From Candidatus Zixiibacteriota bacterium (GTDB lineage Bacteria; Zixibacteria; MSB-5A5; SM1-73), in contig JAGMFA010000020.1 in NCBI GenBank assembly GCA_023127875.1, positions 1 through 18,988 of the forward strand: a DNA stretch of 18,988 nt, in the 5' to 3' direction. The position numbers and the translations under genes are program-made. How positions within the stretch are numbered: the stretch's first letter is position 1; the number at the start of each line of letters is the position of its first letter. This document shows positions 6,687 to 13,927 of this stretch, in pieces. Under the pieces are notes generated by a model. It was not told the origin of the DNA. It saw only the letters and a program-made list of their open reading frames with translations, and did no database searches.

Positions 6687-8109
6687 ATTTTATCACCTTC
6701 AGATACTTTGCCTCCGGCACCGCGGTGATCTGAGTCCCTACCGGAGTGGTGGCAAAAGCTGTGGTGACCAGAATCCTTAACCAGAATTCGGAGACACCAT
6801 TCACCGGACACCTTTGCCAATCTAAGGGAACCGAATTCAAATCCTGCCACAAGATGACCGTCTTATCCTGAGAGTCCAGATGATAACTACCGGATTGGGG
6901 GACAAAATCAGACCAACTCTCTCCATTGAAATATTGCCACTTCACCTCACCCCCGATCCCCGCGGTGGACAAAATGATTTTTGTTAGGTTGAATTTGACG
7001 TCCATCCCTACGTAGAAGGCATCATCGGTATCCTTGACCAATCCTCCGGAAGTGGGATGAAATACATCTGCGGGTGTTGAATCGGATGCTTGGGTGGTTC
7101 GGTCGGAATATTTGGTGACTGCAGAATCATCGTAACAGAAGACTTTATCGAAAGGTTTCTGTCCTGGCTCAAAAGAGAGGGGTGATACAAATGACGAGCC
7201 ATCCTTATAGGAATAAAAGAGCTGATTCTGCCCGGTGCCGATGTTTTTGGCAAAGAAAACATAGGGGATGTTATCCAGAAATTTTATGGCCAAAGAAAGA
7301 GGGGTGTTGTTGTCCACGGTGAACACCCCACTCCAGTTGTTTCCATCATACTCCTTATATAGAAGGGAGGACGTTCCAGGGAATACAATTCCCACTTTAT
7401 TGTCTGAAGATAGATCTGCACAGAAATTATCATCTATGGTAGAGCCGGAATAGATGGTCTGTTGTGAATCCCATCCGGCGGCTTGTAGCTCATGCGAGCG
7501 ATAAGCCAAAAGGGTGGAATCATCCGAATAGAAACAATGGATGTAGGGTGATTGAAAAAGCAGTTGGGAATAGCAAGAGCTGGTGCCGTTAGTCAAACAT
7601 GTTCCCGGATCAGATGGACCGGTTCCCCAGGTGGCTCCATCATCTTGTGAATTCTTGGCATGCACAAAGTATCTTTCGGTTCCAGAATCGTAATAGGTCC
7701 AGGACACCCACAGTCGACCGAGGGAATCTTTGGTGATGCTGGGGAAATAATTCTCTCCCACATTGCATACGGTATTGACCGTTCCTAAGCTCCAACTGCC
7801 CTGGGAAAAGCTCATCTTCAGCTCAAGCAGATTCAGGCTAATCTGCTGGGTATACACCACATAGATATTCCCGTCTGAGTCCATATAGGCGGAGGGTGGA
7901 TAATCCGCGCTGTCTGTAGCAATGTCTGTTGGATCCGACCAGCTAAGGTAAGGAGGATCAGACCATACATACACCAATTGACTGGGCGTCTTGGGATAGA
8001 TGATGATCACCCGATCCAAATACTGTCCGAAAGAGACTTTGAATATCTTAGCCTGCGGTTGAATGCCGGTGGCATAGAATGAGCTGATTGTGTCGATTAA
8101 TTTCTGCAT
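6685..8109 (-). CDS. Asp-box beta-propeller with tail/baseplate-like C-terminal domain
   Basis: A 474-residue protein. Residues about 20-330 read as propeller blades with repeated 'DSxGxxxVxW' phrases (PPSAYMDSDGNIYVVY, PSITKDSLGRLWVSW), and an Asp-box, SQDDGATW, at 154-161, the signature of sialidase/BNR propellers. The acidic and arginine catalytic set of a sialidase cannot be recognised, so binding is more likely than hydrolysis. Residues about 375-455 form a separate domain (KWQYFNGESWSDF, then FWLRILVTTAF and PVGTQITAV) that I associate with phage baseplate or tail proteins. ATG at 8109 has only a poor ribosome site. There is no signal peptide. It probably recognises surface sugars as part of a tail or capsid-attached fibre. 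Confidence 0.7.
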   Translation of the reverse strand: MQKLIDTISSFYATGIQPQAKIFKVSFGQYLDRVIIIYPKTPSQLVYVWSDPPYLSWSDPTDIATDSADYPPSAYMDSDGNIYVVYTQQISLNLLELKMSFSQGSWSLGTVNTVCNVGENYFPSITKDSLGRLWVSWTYYDSGTERYFVHAKNSQDDGATWGTGPSDPGTCLTNGTSSCYSQLLFQSPYIHCFYSDDSTLLAYRSHELQAAGWDSQQTIYSGSTIDDNFCADLSSDNKVGIVFPGTSSLLYKEYDGNNWSGVFTVDNNTPLSLAIKFLDNIPYVFFAKNIGTGQNQLFYSYKDGSSFVSPLSFEPGQKPFDKVFCYDDSAVTKYSDRTTQASDSTPADVFHPTSGGLVKDTDDAFYVGMDVKFNLTKIILSTAGIGGEVKWQYFNGESWSDFVPQSGSYHLDSQDKTVILWQDLNSVPLDWQRCPVNGVSEFWLRILVTTAFATTPVGTQITAVPEAKYLKVIK

Positions 8110-8123
8110 GATAGGTTATCTCT

Positions 8124-8203
8124 GTCCGCCGTCCACCGACCGCAGTCCGCCGCAAAACCTTAAAGCGGCGGTCGGTCGACAGCGGACGGCGGACGTTTTT
8201 TTT
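8124..8203. repeat. GTCCGCCGTCC inverted repeat with T8 on the plus strand
   Basis: GTCCGCCGTCC (8124-8134) pairs with GGACGGCGGAC (8184-8194) over 11 bp, and inside it CCGACCGC (8136-8143) pairs with GCGGTCGG (8168-8175). On the plus strand eight T residues follow at 8196-8203, giving a terminator shape for antisense transcription. On the minus strand, the sense for the cassette, no T tract follows. It fills the space between the capsid and propeller genes. Related elements are at 9339-9392 and inside the ligase gene at 11598-11704. Confidence 0.7.
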
Positions 8204-8207
8204 GGTT

Positions 8208-9317
8208 TTATGTCCAGACCGTATCCAGAACTAAAGCCGCCTCCTTGATCACCTTGGCATAAGCCACTGATTCGGATATGACCGCCTCCTCTAACTTCTG
8301 CTCAATCACCTTATCATACTCCACCATCAAAGGCTGGCTTACCACCTCCTCGATGGCAAAGCGGTTGTCCATTCCGATCACCAGATCGGAGGAAACATCG
8401 TCACACCGCACCAGGCTTGATCCCAAGGGAGATACTAAATCGCCGGTCTTCTGGAACTTAAATCCGGCCATGGGATCTTTGAACTTTTCCATAGTAAGGA
8501 TGGTCTTTATCAGGTCCTTGTGGCACAGGATGGTGTTCATCTCAAAGGGGAAGAATTCATTCCACAAGGCGATAAGATCAGCATAGGTGAAGCTCCCGGA
8601 TGTGGCGGTGTTTATCACCGTGGCAGAGTTGTCATTTCCGTCTCCGTTAATGATGGTATCCACCACCAGTGCCATTTTGTCCGCTTGAAGTCTGAATCCA
8701 ATATACCACAGAAGAACCCTGAACTGGGCGGTGGTGCGATGCCTTAAGGCTTTGTAAGAGGTCTTCAGGGTTATCCCATAATCCGGCACGGTGATAGAGT
8801 GTAGTTGTTCTGCCACCGTCAAGGTGGGAATCTCCGCTGAGTCACCGATGGGTCGCAGTGAAAGCTTTGACTGATCAGGGGTGACGTTAACGTAGAAGGG
8901 GGTATAGCGGGAGGAGGAGATCATACTGGTGCTGGCTATAAGCTTATCCAGTTCCGGTCGCATCTTCTGTCCTCTCTTTATCTCCCTCATCATGAACTCA
9001 GGAAGAAGCGCTGGGGCACCCTGATAGAAAAGCTCCACCGTGACAGGATTTTTTCCTCCCACTCTTATGTCATGCACTGCTAACTGTCGCTCAAAAGCAT
9101 CCAGAGGGGAGTTTACGTCACTGGGATCGTATTCCTTCTGCTCCAGAAGTTCAGATAAGGTCACGCCCCGGGATTGTGCCTCCAGGTAAATTTCCTTAGT
9201 GATTTTGATCTCCTTTGCTCTGGTAACATCCACCTGTCCAGAGACGGGTCTCTCCCCGCTGGCTAATTCCAAAAGCTTCTTTCCTTCAGCCGAGTTTAAC
9301 AATTTTTCCAAATCCAT
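8208..9317 (-). CDS. Phage major capsid protein, HK97 fold
   Basis: A 369-residue protein from ATG at 9317, which has AAGGAGAG seven nt upstream. The frame extends to a TTG at 9335, but that codon has no ribosome site. The order of elements fits the HK97 fold: helical N-terminal arm (about 1-95), extended strand with long spine helix, P-domain, then an A-domain with a late segment LVIGMDNRFAIEEVV followed by QPLMVEYDKVIEQKLEEAVI and a final helix-strand. That end is typical of tailed-phage and encapsulin-type shells. Around it lie a prohead protease, a decoration-like protein and a connector-like protein, as in head modules. A separate scaffold gene is not obvious; the charged N-terminal arm may act as scaffold and be removed by the protease. 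An encapsulin is less likely, because of the protease. Confidence 0.85.
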   Translation of the reverse strand: MDLEKLLNSAEGKKLLELASGERPVSGQVDVTRAKEIKITKEIYLEAQSRGVTLSELLEQKEYDPSDVNSPLDAFERQLAVHDIRVGGKNPVTVELFYQGAPALLPEFMMREIKRGQKMRPELDKLIASTSMISSSRYTPFYVNVTPDQSKLSLRPIGDSAEIPTLTVAEQLHSITVPDYGITLKTSYKALRHRTTAQFRVLLWYIGFRLQADKMALVVDTIINGDGNDNSATVINTATSGSFTYADLIALWNEFFPFEMNTILCHKDLIKTILTMEKFKDPMAGFKFQKTGDLVSPLGSSLVRCDDVSSDLVIGMDNRFAIEEVVSQPLMVEYDKVIEQKLEEAVISESVAYAKVIKEAALVLDTVWT

Positions 9318-9338
9318 GTTTTCTCTCCTTTTCAAAAT

Positions 9339-9392
9339 GTCCGCGGTCAGCCGTCCGCGGCTTCAAGATCTTTTGCTGTGGACGGCGGACGG
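9339..9392. repeat. GTCCGCC-type inverted repeat
   Basis: CCGTCCGC (9351-9358) pairs with GCGGACGG (9385-9392) around a 26-nt loop. It fills the gap between the decoration-like and capsid genes and belongs with the elements at 8124-8203 and 11598-11704. Confidence 0.6.
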
Positions 9393-9393
9393 T

Positions 9394-9816
9394 TCAGTTC
9401 AGAATCAACGTGCATTCTGTGGTTCCATTCACCGAGATGACCGTTCCTCTGGCGATATTTCCACCAGCGGGATCGTAACCCGTCAATGCGGGAGCCTGTT
9501 TGACGGTTCCACTGGCACCGCCCACCACTCGATCTCCTACCTGGGGATAGGTGGTGGTAATGGGACCTGTCATCACTCCACCAATCTGCACGGTAGCCAC
9601 CCTTTTCCCATCATCTGAGTCGGTTAAAGTAAGATCGATCAATTTCCCCAGAAAAACTGAGCCATCCGTGGTGGGTCCCACCTCATTGTTTCCGGAAAGC
9701 GTTACCGCCTTACCTATGTCTGCGTCTTTTAGATCATCCACTTCGCCGGTTTGCTTGATGGAGAAGGTGGCAAAGGTCGCTCCGGTGGCTTCCAAGTTTT
9801 GATCTCTAATCCCCAT
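9394..9816 (-). CDS. Probable phage head decoration protein
   Basis: A 140-residue, beta-rich, Gly/Thr/Val-rich protein without signal or membrane segments. ATG at 9816 follows AGAAGGAGGAAA, a strong ribosome site suited to a protein needed in many copies. The phrases GKAVTLSGNNEVG, GKLIDLTLTDSDDGKRVATV and QVGDRVVGGASGTVKQAP resemble small capsid-stabilising proteins of the HK97-phage type (head decoration or DUF2190-like), which bind the outer capsid surface. It comes directly before the major capsid gene, the usual place for this role. Family assignment is by pattern and position only. Confidence 0.65.
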   Translation of the reverse strand: MGIRDQNLEATGATFATFSIKQTGEVDDLKDADIGKAVTLSGNNEVGPTTDGSVFLGKLIDLTLTDSDDGKRVATVQIGGVMTGPITTTYPQVGDRVVGGASGTVKQAPALTGYDPAGGNIARGTVISVNGTTECTLILN

Positions 9817-10231
9817 TATTTCCTCCTTCTTTGTAACTGTTTACTGTAAACTGTGAACCATTTAGAAGACTGTCCCAGACGGGTAGACGCCCCCGTCTGG
9901 GGGTCTCCGTCTTTTAGGACATCCCTTCGGGTCATAACACCCACTATGATTTTTCTTGTTTTTTCAAACCTATCTTCTGTAATAGAAAGGATGAACATTG
10001 TAGGGGTGAAGCTCCAGTTCTACCTTTGTTTTGGCAGGGCTAAATGCCCTTCAGGGTGTCCTTCGATCCCGAAGATCTCAGGATCGAGGGAAATCCCTTC
10101 AGGGTGAACCCTGCCCTATGAATGATAAATAATTCTCTCCCATAGGGGCGGGAATTCATCCCGCCCCGGAGTGTATCTTTTTCAACAAGCCCTGAAGGTT
10201 CGCCCAGTTTATTTGCCAGTCTGGAGCGTAA
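9817..10231. other. 415-bp repeat-rich intergenic region in the cassette
   Basis: Contains TTTACTGTAAACTGTGAACC iterons (about 9840-9860), the second 40-bp GACGGGGGCGTCT repeat (9871-9910), a nested palindrome from GGCAGGG (10033-10039) to CCCTGCC (10109-10115) with an inner CGATCC/GGATCG hairpin (10064-10069 with 10081-10086) and two CCCTTCAGGGTG direct repeats, and a GGGGCGGG/CCCGCCCC hairpin (10145-10152 with 10160-10167). No gene is credible on either strand. Confidence 0.65.
9871..9910 (-). repeat. 40-bp GACGGGGGCGTCT repeat, copy 2 (inverted)
   Basis: Reverse complement of the repeat at 1299-1338 with two differences. It lies just upstream of the decoration-like gene. Confidence 0.75.
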
Positions 10232-10651
10232 TTATATTTTCATTCCCGTTTTGAACTCTGAAATCCTGAAATTAGATTCTCCGTGGTCGACCATCACCCT
10301 AAATTGAGGTGAAGAGGTAAAGCTTTGATTAAATTCTTCCTTTACTTTTTCTCTCAAAAAGATGAGGTCTTCAAAACTCAAATTCGGGGATGACAAAAGC
10401 TTTTCCACCAGCCCACAGGAATTTAACTCTCCCTTCACCCGAGAAACAGCTAAAGCCATCTTTTTGATCTCTGATTTGAATTCGCAAAAGAGCTTTTCAC
10501 AGAATCTTTCCTTTTCAGAAAGCGAGCCTAAAGCACAGGCTGCCTTGCTCAAATCCTTTTCCAGTTGGTCAAAATCCATCTTCTGGATCATCTCATCACC
10601 GATGGCATTCCGATGCTCCTTCAAGGATTCGATCAGATTTTGAATGTTCAT
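10232..10651 (-). CDS. Helical cassette protein, unknown function (139 aa)
   Basis: ATG at 10651 has GAGGT seven nt upstream. The protein is almost all helix and rich in Lys/Glu, with Cys at about 39, 51, 56 and 79, and a short beta-like end (FRVMVDHGESNFRISEFKTGMKI). There is no signal or membrane segment. Its place between the protease fusion and the decoration and capsid genes is where scaffold genes often lie, and a charged helical protein would fit that, but no family is recognised. A separate intracellular role cannot be excluded, because 415 bp of repeats divide it from the capsid pair. Confidence 0.55.
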   Translation of the reverse strand: MNIQNLIESLKEHRNAIGDEMIQKMDFDQLEKDLSKAACALGSLSEKERFCEKLFCEFKSEIKKMALAVSRVKGELNSCGLVEKLLSSPNLSFEDLIFLREKVKEEFNQSFTSSPQFRVMVDHGESNFRISEFKTGMKI

Positions 10652-10744
10652 GTTTACCTCTTTATATGAAGTTTGAAAATCTTGTGAAAGCTCTGAAAAA
10701 GTCGTTTTTGCGGGGCTGAGTTATTTGTGTTTAACACCTAACCG

Positions 10745-10768
10745 CGTAGGGCGGGCTCTTAGCCCGCC
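10745..10768. repeat. GGCGGGCT/AGCCCGCC hairpin
   Basis: An 8-bp perfect stem (10750-10757 with 10761-10768) preceded by GTAG, in the 157-bp gap between the membrane/coiled-coil gene and the helical gene. It belongs with the GTAG-framed hairpins seen elsewhere. There is no T tract. Confidence 0.55.
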
Positions 10769-10808
10769 GTCTTCTGATACTTTTCAGAGACCTCTTTATG
10801 GATTTTGG

Positions 10809-11123
10809 TTATTTCTTATCCATCCCAAACGGGCTGTTCATCTCCGAAAGTTGAAATTCAATTCTATTTAATCGATTTTGTAAATCCTGGCTGAATTGGT
10901 GAAATTCCTCTTTGGTCAAAAAATTCTGATTTAGAATCACCTCTATGTTGGACAATCTTTTATCCAACTGATTCACCACGACAGATTCCGCCTTCTGGGA
11001 AAGATCTAACTTTATTCCCGCAATGGTGGTGTAGTAAGCGGTGATGATTCCCAAAGCGGTCACAAAGAAAGCCACCAGAAATTGTAACAACTGCACCTTA
11101 GAAAAAAACTTGTTGTTCTCCAT
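10809..11123 (-). CDS. Small membrane protein with coiled coil
   Basis: A 104-residue protein with one membrane segment at about 12-37 (LLQFLVAFFVTALGIITAYY) and a polar helical tail (about 48-95) with heptad-like spacing (LDKRLSNIEVILNQNF, then LQNRLNRIEFQLSEM). This layout resembles small phage membrane proteins of the XhlA/hemolysin kind that work with holins, and also some bacterial coiled-coil anchors. The start at ATG 11123 lacks a clear ribosome site; the upstream DNA is TTTAAC/GTTCAACC iterons. It sits between the ligase fusion and the head genes, away from the holin-like gene. Role not certain. Confidence 0.6.
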   Translation of the reverse strand: MENNKFFSKVQLLQFLVAFFVTALGIITAYYTTIAGIKLDLSQKAESVVVNQLDKRLSNIEVILNQNFLTKEEFHQFSQDLQNRLNRIEFQLSEMNSPFGMDKK

Positions 11124-11212
11124 AACATTAAACTTTTAACGTTCAACCTTAAATGTCTCTCATCCGTTTAATCCGTTTTATCCGTTGACCCATCCGTTCC
11201 ATCCGTTGACCG
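11124..11212 (-). repeat. TTTAAC iterons followed by ATCCGTTT iterons
   Basis: Two iteron families side by side: TTAAACTTTTAACGTTCAACC (split across about 11127-11150) and then five ATCCGTTT/ATCCGTTGACC units (11161-11212). The second block overlaps the 3' end of the ligase gene and encodes its last residues (STDGTDGSTDKTD). The ATCCGTT family recurs at 15358-15430 and 17190-17262. Confidence 0.65.
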
Positions 11213-13531
11213 TTTCCAGAACAGCCATCTATCTTTCCCCTTCAGCCTAACCTTTCTCACCAGATAGATTCCATTCAGAACTTTCCCTTCAATTTTGAAA
11301 CTGGAGAAGTCCGTTTTTCTCTCCAGGATACGATATTTTCCTTTGTCCAGAATTTTCATGTGTGCCACAAGATTCTTTGAAGGATTTCCTTCCGTCCCGC
11401 CTTCTTCCGGAGGTATATCTCCCTCGAACTCCATCCATTTGGGATCATGATAATCTTTCCATTCACATAAAAATCTTTTCCCCCGATTCAACCCATCCAG
11501 ATCCAGCTCAAAAATGGTTAAACCGATTGCGACCTTCCCCTTCTGGAATCTCAGATCATGATGTTTTGCCTTTCCCCACCAATGAAGCTGAAGCACAAAT
11601 CTGTCCACCGACCGCCGTCCTTCGACTTCGCTCAGGACAAGTCCACTGTCCACCGCTTCAGGATTTTTTGTGGCGGTCGGCGGACGGCCGACAGCGGACT
11701 TTTTCTCGTCGATCATCCTCTCCAAAACTGAGATCGGATCCGGCTCTTTTCTATCCGATCTCTTGTCCAGAACCCGGGGAGCATACCAGGTGAAACGATC
11801 ATCCACTCTGGTTACATAATCAACTCTAACCCTGATTATGTCTCCGGGCTTTGCTTGAATGGAGGTGGAATAGGTGCTTCCCACAGGGATGGGATTTGCT
11901 TTTGTTCCGACAGCGCAGGTGTAGTTATAACTGCCCCCTTTATTCTTCTCCACCCCCATCACCAAAACATCCAACTCAAAATATCTTTTCCATTTATACC
12001 AGCTTTCTTCATCAAAATAACCGGAACCGGTCTTTTTGATCATCGCCCCTTCGGAGGTGGCAATACCTTTGATTTTTGAAAGTAAATTACTCGAAAGGAT
12101 TCGTTCATATTTAACTTTCTGAATGAAATTGGTGTCCTGAAAGAGGTCCTCTAAAAGCTTCTTTCTTTGCTCAAGTGGGAAAGAAGTCCTGTCCTCTCCA
12201 TTCAGATAAAGCAGATCAAAAAGTTTGAATCTGAAATGAGAATCATCCGGAGCTTCATTTCTTTTTGAGGAAGATCCGTCAGGTTTTTGGTGAATGTATC
12301 CCCCCACATCTTTATGTGATAGACGCGAATTCCCTTTGTATTTCACCAGCTCCCCGTCCAGTATGAAGTTTCTTTGGGGATTCGATAGAATGTCTTTTAC
12401 CAGATGAGGGAATTTCTGTTCAATCCGGTTCCCTTCGTCCGTGCAGATTCTAACCTCTTCTTTTTTTCTATGTATCTGTACTCTGACTCCGTCATATTTG
12501 GGCTCTATTAAAAATTCGCCGGAAAGGGTAGAGAGGTCTTCCAAATGAAAAATTTCATTTGAACTCGAACTAGATTTCTTTGGTTTGGTAGGAGGGATGA
12601 ATATGAATGGTGTCACCTTAGGTGGCTTTTCGCTTACGTCTTGCACGAAGTGAACTCTGGATCGTAAGCTGGTGGGCAGTGCCCCTAAAACCAGCACCTC
12701 CAAATGGGGAGGACAGACTAAATCCACGTCATGATCTGAATAACCTTTGTCCAGAACGCCGCCCACCAACTTTACTTTATCAGAAAGCCCTGCCCGCTTG
12801 AGCGCTTTTTCCACTACGTCTCCATAAATTCTGCCTGAGTTTGAACGTGAGCCGGAATCTAAATCCCCGCATCTTTTTTCTGAGTTGCGCTTCTGGTATA
12901 GCCACAGCTCATCAGACATGGAGGTATTGGGCACTGCCCCACGATAAACCAAAGATGTTTCCAGCACCCGAGTGATATTTCGATAATTAAAGTACGCCAC
13001 TCTTTCTTCCTTGACCCTTGCCCCTTGACCCTTCTCTGTCTGGTAGGATTTAAATGGAACGTGGTGGCATCTTCTCATATCCTCGCCGCAGATGGAGCAT
13101 TGAGGAAACTCAAAGAGAAATCCTAAGGAACATTCCTTATAGATTCCATGGTCAATGTTTTCCTTCAGAGAAGAAGCATCCTTAGCGCTTTTCAGCCAGT
13201 AGAACCATACCTTCAACCAGTTTTTCCCGTCTTTTTGCGCCACCTCCGCTTTGAAGTTTCTGGCGATGGGGAGTTTCTCTTTGGTGTGTCCCACCATTAC
13301 CGGGGAGTCGATCACTAAGTTGGCGATGTTGAAAAGTTCTTCTAAAGGAAAGCGACCACCATAGGAGTTCACCTCATCTGAGACCAAAAACATGGTTCGG
13401 ACGAAGATATCGTCTTTGGCTACTGGCTTGGGAGGTTTAATTCGTGAGTTGATTAAAAAGACTATCTCATCGGATATCTCCGCCTCCGGCCTCTTTAGCT
13501 CTGCCCCTACGTATGCTAATAGTTCTTCCAC
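11168..13531 (-). CDS. Fusion: prohead protease, nucleotidyltransferase-like, ATP-dependent DNA ligase, LigD-type phosphoesterase
   Basis: A 787-residue protein starting at GTG 13531 with AGGAG six nt upstream. Residues about 40-205 look like a phage prohead protease (XkdF/U35 type): His82 in PVMVGHTKEKLP, Ser135 in YKECSLGF, a Cys145-Cys148-Cys155-His156 zinc-like knuckle, then ETSLVYRGAVPN. Residues about 235-300 carry the nucleotidyltransferase-fold phrase GGVLDKGYSDHDVDLV. Residues about 335-595 are an ATP-dependent DNA ligase: motif I EPKYDGVR (Lys345 would take AMP), FILDGELV, LFDLLYLNG, EGAMIKK (494-500), WYKWKRY, then an OB-fold. Residues about 644-775 match the LigD 3'-phosphoesterase (QLHWWGKAKHHDLRF: His650, His657/658, Asp659, Arg661). 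The linker at about 614-644 is translated repeat. It is the first gene of the cassette. The product would mature capsids and also heal and seal DNA ends; whether the parts are separated by self-cleavage is unknown. Confidence 0.85.
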   Translation of the reverse strand: MEELLAYVGAELKRPEAEISDEIVFLINSRIKPPKPVAKDDIFVRTMFLVSDEVNSYGGRFPLEELFNIANLVIDSPVMVGHTKEKLPIARNFKAEVAQKDGKNWLKVWFYWLKSAKDASSLKENIDHGIYKECSLGFLFEFPQCSICGEDMRRCHHVPFKSYQTEKGQGARVKEERVAYFNYRNITRVLETSLVYRGAVPNTSMSDELWLYQKRNSEKRCGDLDSGSRSNSGRIYGDVVEKALKRAGLSDKVKLVGGVLDKGYSDHDVDLVCPPHLEVLVLGALPTSLRSRVHFVQDVSEKPPKVTPFIFIPPTKPKKSSSSSNEIFHLEDLSTLSGEFLIEPKYDGVRVQIHRKKEEVRICTDEGNRIEQKFPHLVKDILSNPQRNFILDGELVKYKGNSRLSHKDVGGYIHQKPDGSSSKRNEAPDDSHFRFKLFDLLYLNGEDRTSFPLEQRKKLLEDLFQDTNFIQKVKYERILSSNLLSKIKGIATSEGAMIKKTGSGYFDEESWYKWKRYFELDVLVMGVEKNKGGSYNYTCAVGTKANPIPVGSTYSTSIQAKPGDIIRVRVDYVTRVDDRFTWYAPRVLDKRSDRKEPDPISVLERMIDEKKSAVGRPPTATKNPEAVDSGLVLSEVEGRRSVDRFVLQLHWWGKAKHHDLRFQKGKVAIGLTIFELDLDGLNRGKRFLCEWKDYHDPKWMEFEGDIPPEEGGTEGNPSKNLVAHMKILDKGKYRILERKTDFSSFKIEGKVLNGIYLVRKVRLKGKDRWLFWKRSTDGTDGSTDKTD
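11598..11704. repeat. GTCCGCC/TTCGACTTCGCTCAGGA repeats inside the ligase gene
   Basis: A compound repeat lying in frame within the coding region. It has GTCCACCGACCGCCGTCC, the widespread palindrome-like TTCGACTTCGCTCAGGACAA, GTCCACTGTCCACCGC, and then GGCGGTCGGCGGACGG. Translated on the minus strand it gives the linker with LVLSEVEG between the ligase and phosphoesterase domains. The GTCCACCG parts match the intergenic elements at 8124-8203 and 9339-9392. The length is a whole number of codons, so the frame is kept. Confidence 0.75.
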
Positions 13532-13927
13532 TTAAGCTCCTGTCAATTTTGCAAAATTCACCACCATGACACTTATCACGCCTGTTGAACAGAATGACTT
13601 CCTTTCACTAATCCTCGACCTGTCCTTTTCACCACAAAAGCTCTCTTATTTTTGAACCAGAAGAATTAAACCTTTGAACTTTTGAACCATTGAACTCTTG
13701 AACCCTTGAACTTTTGAACTCTTCTTTCTTGACTCCCGAATGAACCCATTCTCATAGATTCTGCATACGCTTGCACACAACCAGCGGAAAATCCGCAGCT
13801 TGATTTGTTTTTTCTTTAACTGCCACAACGACTTAAAGCTTGAGTTTCAATAATGGAGGACATAGGCACTCGGTTTGCTCAATAGGAGGATGGAGAATCA
13901 AAACAGAAACAAAGAAAGGAAAAAGAT
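13532..13927. other. Divergent intergenic region between cassette and plus-strand genes
   Basis: About 395 bp separate the GTG start of the ligase fusion from the first plus-strand gene, so it should hold both promoters. I could not find a convincing -35/-10 pair for either. TTTGAAC iterons occupy 13666-13722. Short frames here are translated iterons. Confidence 0.55.
13666..13722 (-). repeat. Longest TTGAAC iteron cluster
   Basis: About eight tandem, slightly varied units (CTTTGAAC, TTTTGAACCA, TTGAACTC, TTGAACCC) in 57 bp. Same family as 5180-5212, 6651-6686 and 11124-11155. It lies in the probable promoter region of the minus-strand cassette. Confidence 0.7.

Noticed and set aside
6685..8109. 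Active sialidase
   Set aside because: There is one good Asp-box, but the catalytic Arg triad and Tyr/Glu pair cannot be placed. Propeller binding is the safer call.
8208..9317. Encapsulin nanocompartment shell instead of phage capsid
   Set aside because: A protease, a decoration-like protein, a connector-like protein and fibre genes accompany it, and no cargo enzyme gene is adjacent. Encapsulin remains a distant alternative.
13666..13722. CRISPR array or plasmid-origin iterons
   Set aside because: Units are 7-10 nt with no spacers, and no Cas or replication-initiator gene is near. The same units occur at several unrelated junctions.
13646..13828. A 60-codon minus-strand frame upstream of the ligase fusion
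   Set aside because: Much of it is translated TTTGAAC iteron DNA (phrases such as KVQGFKSS), without ribosome site or family resemblance.
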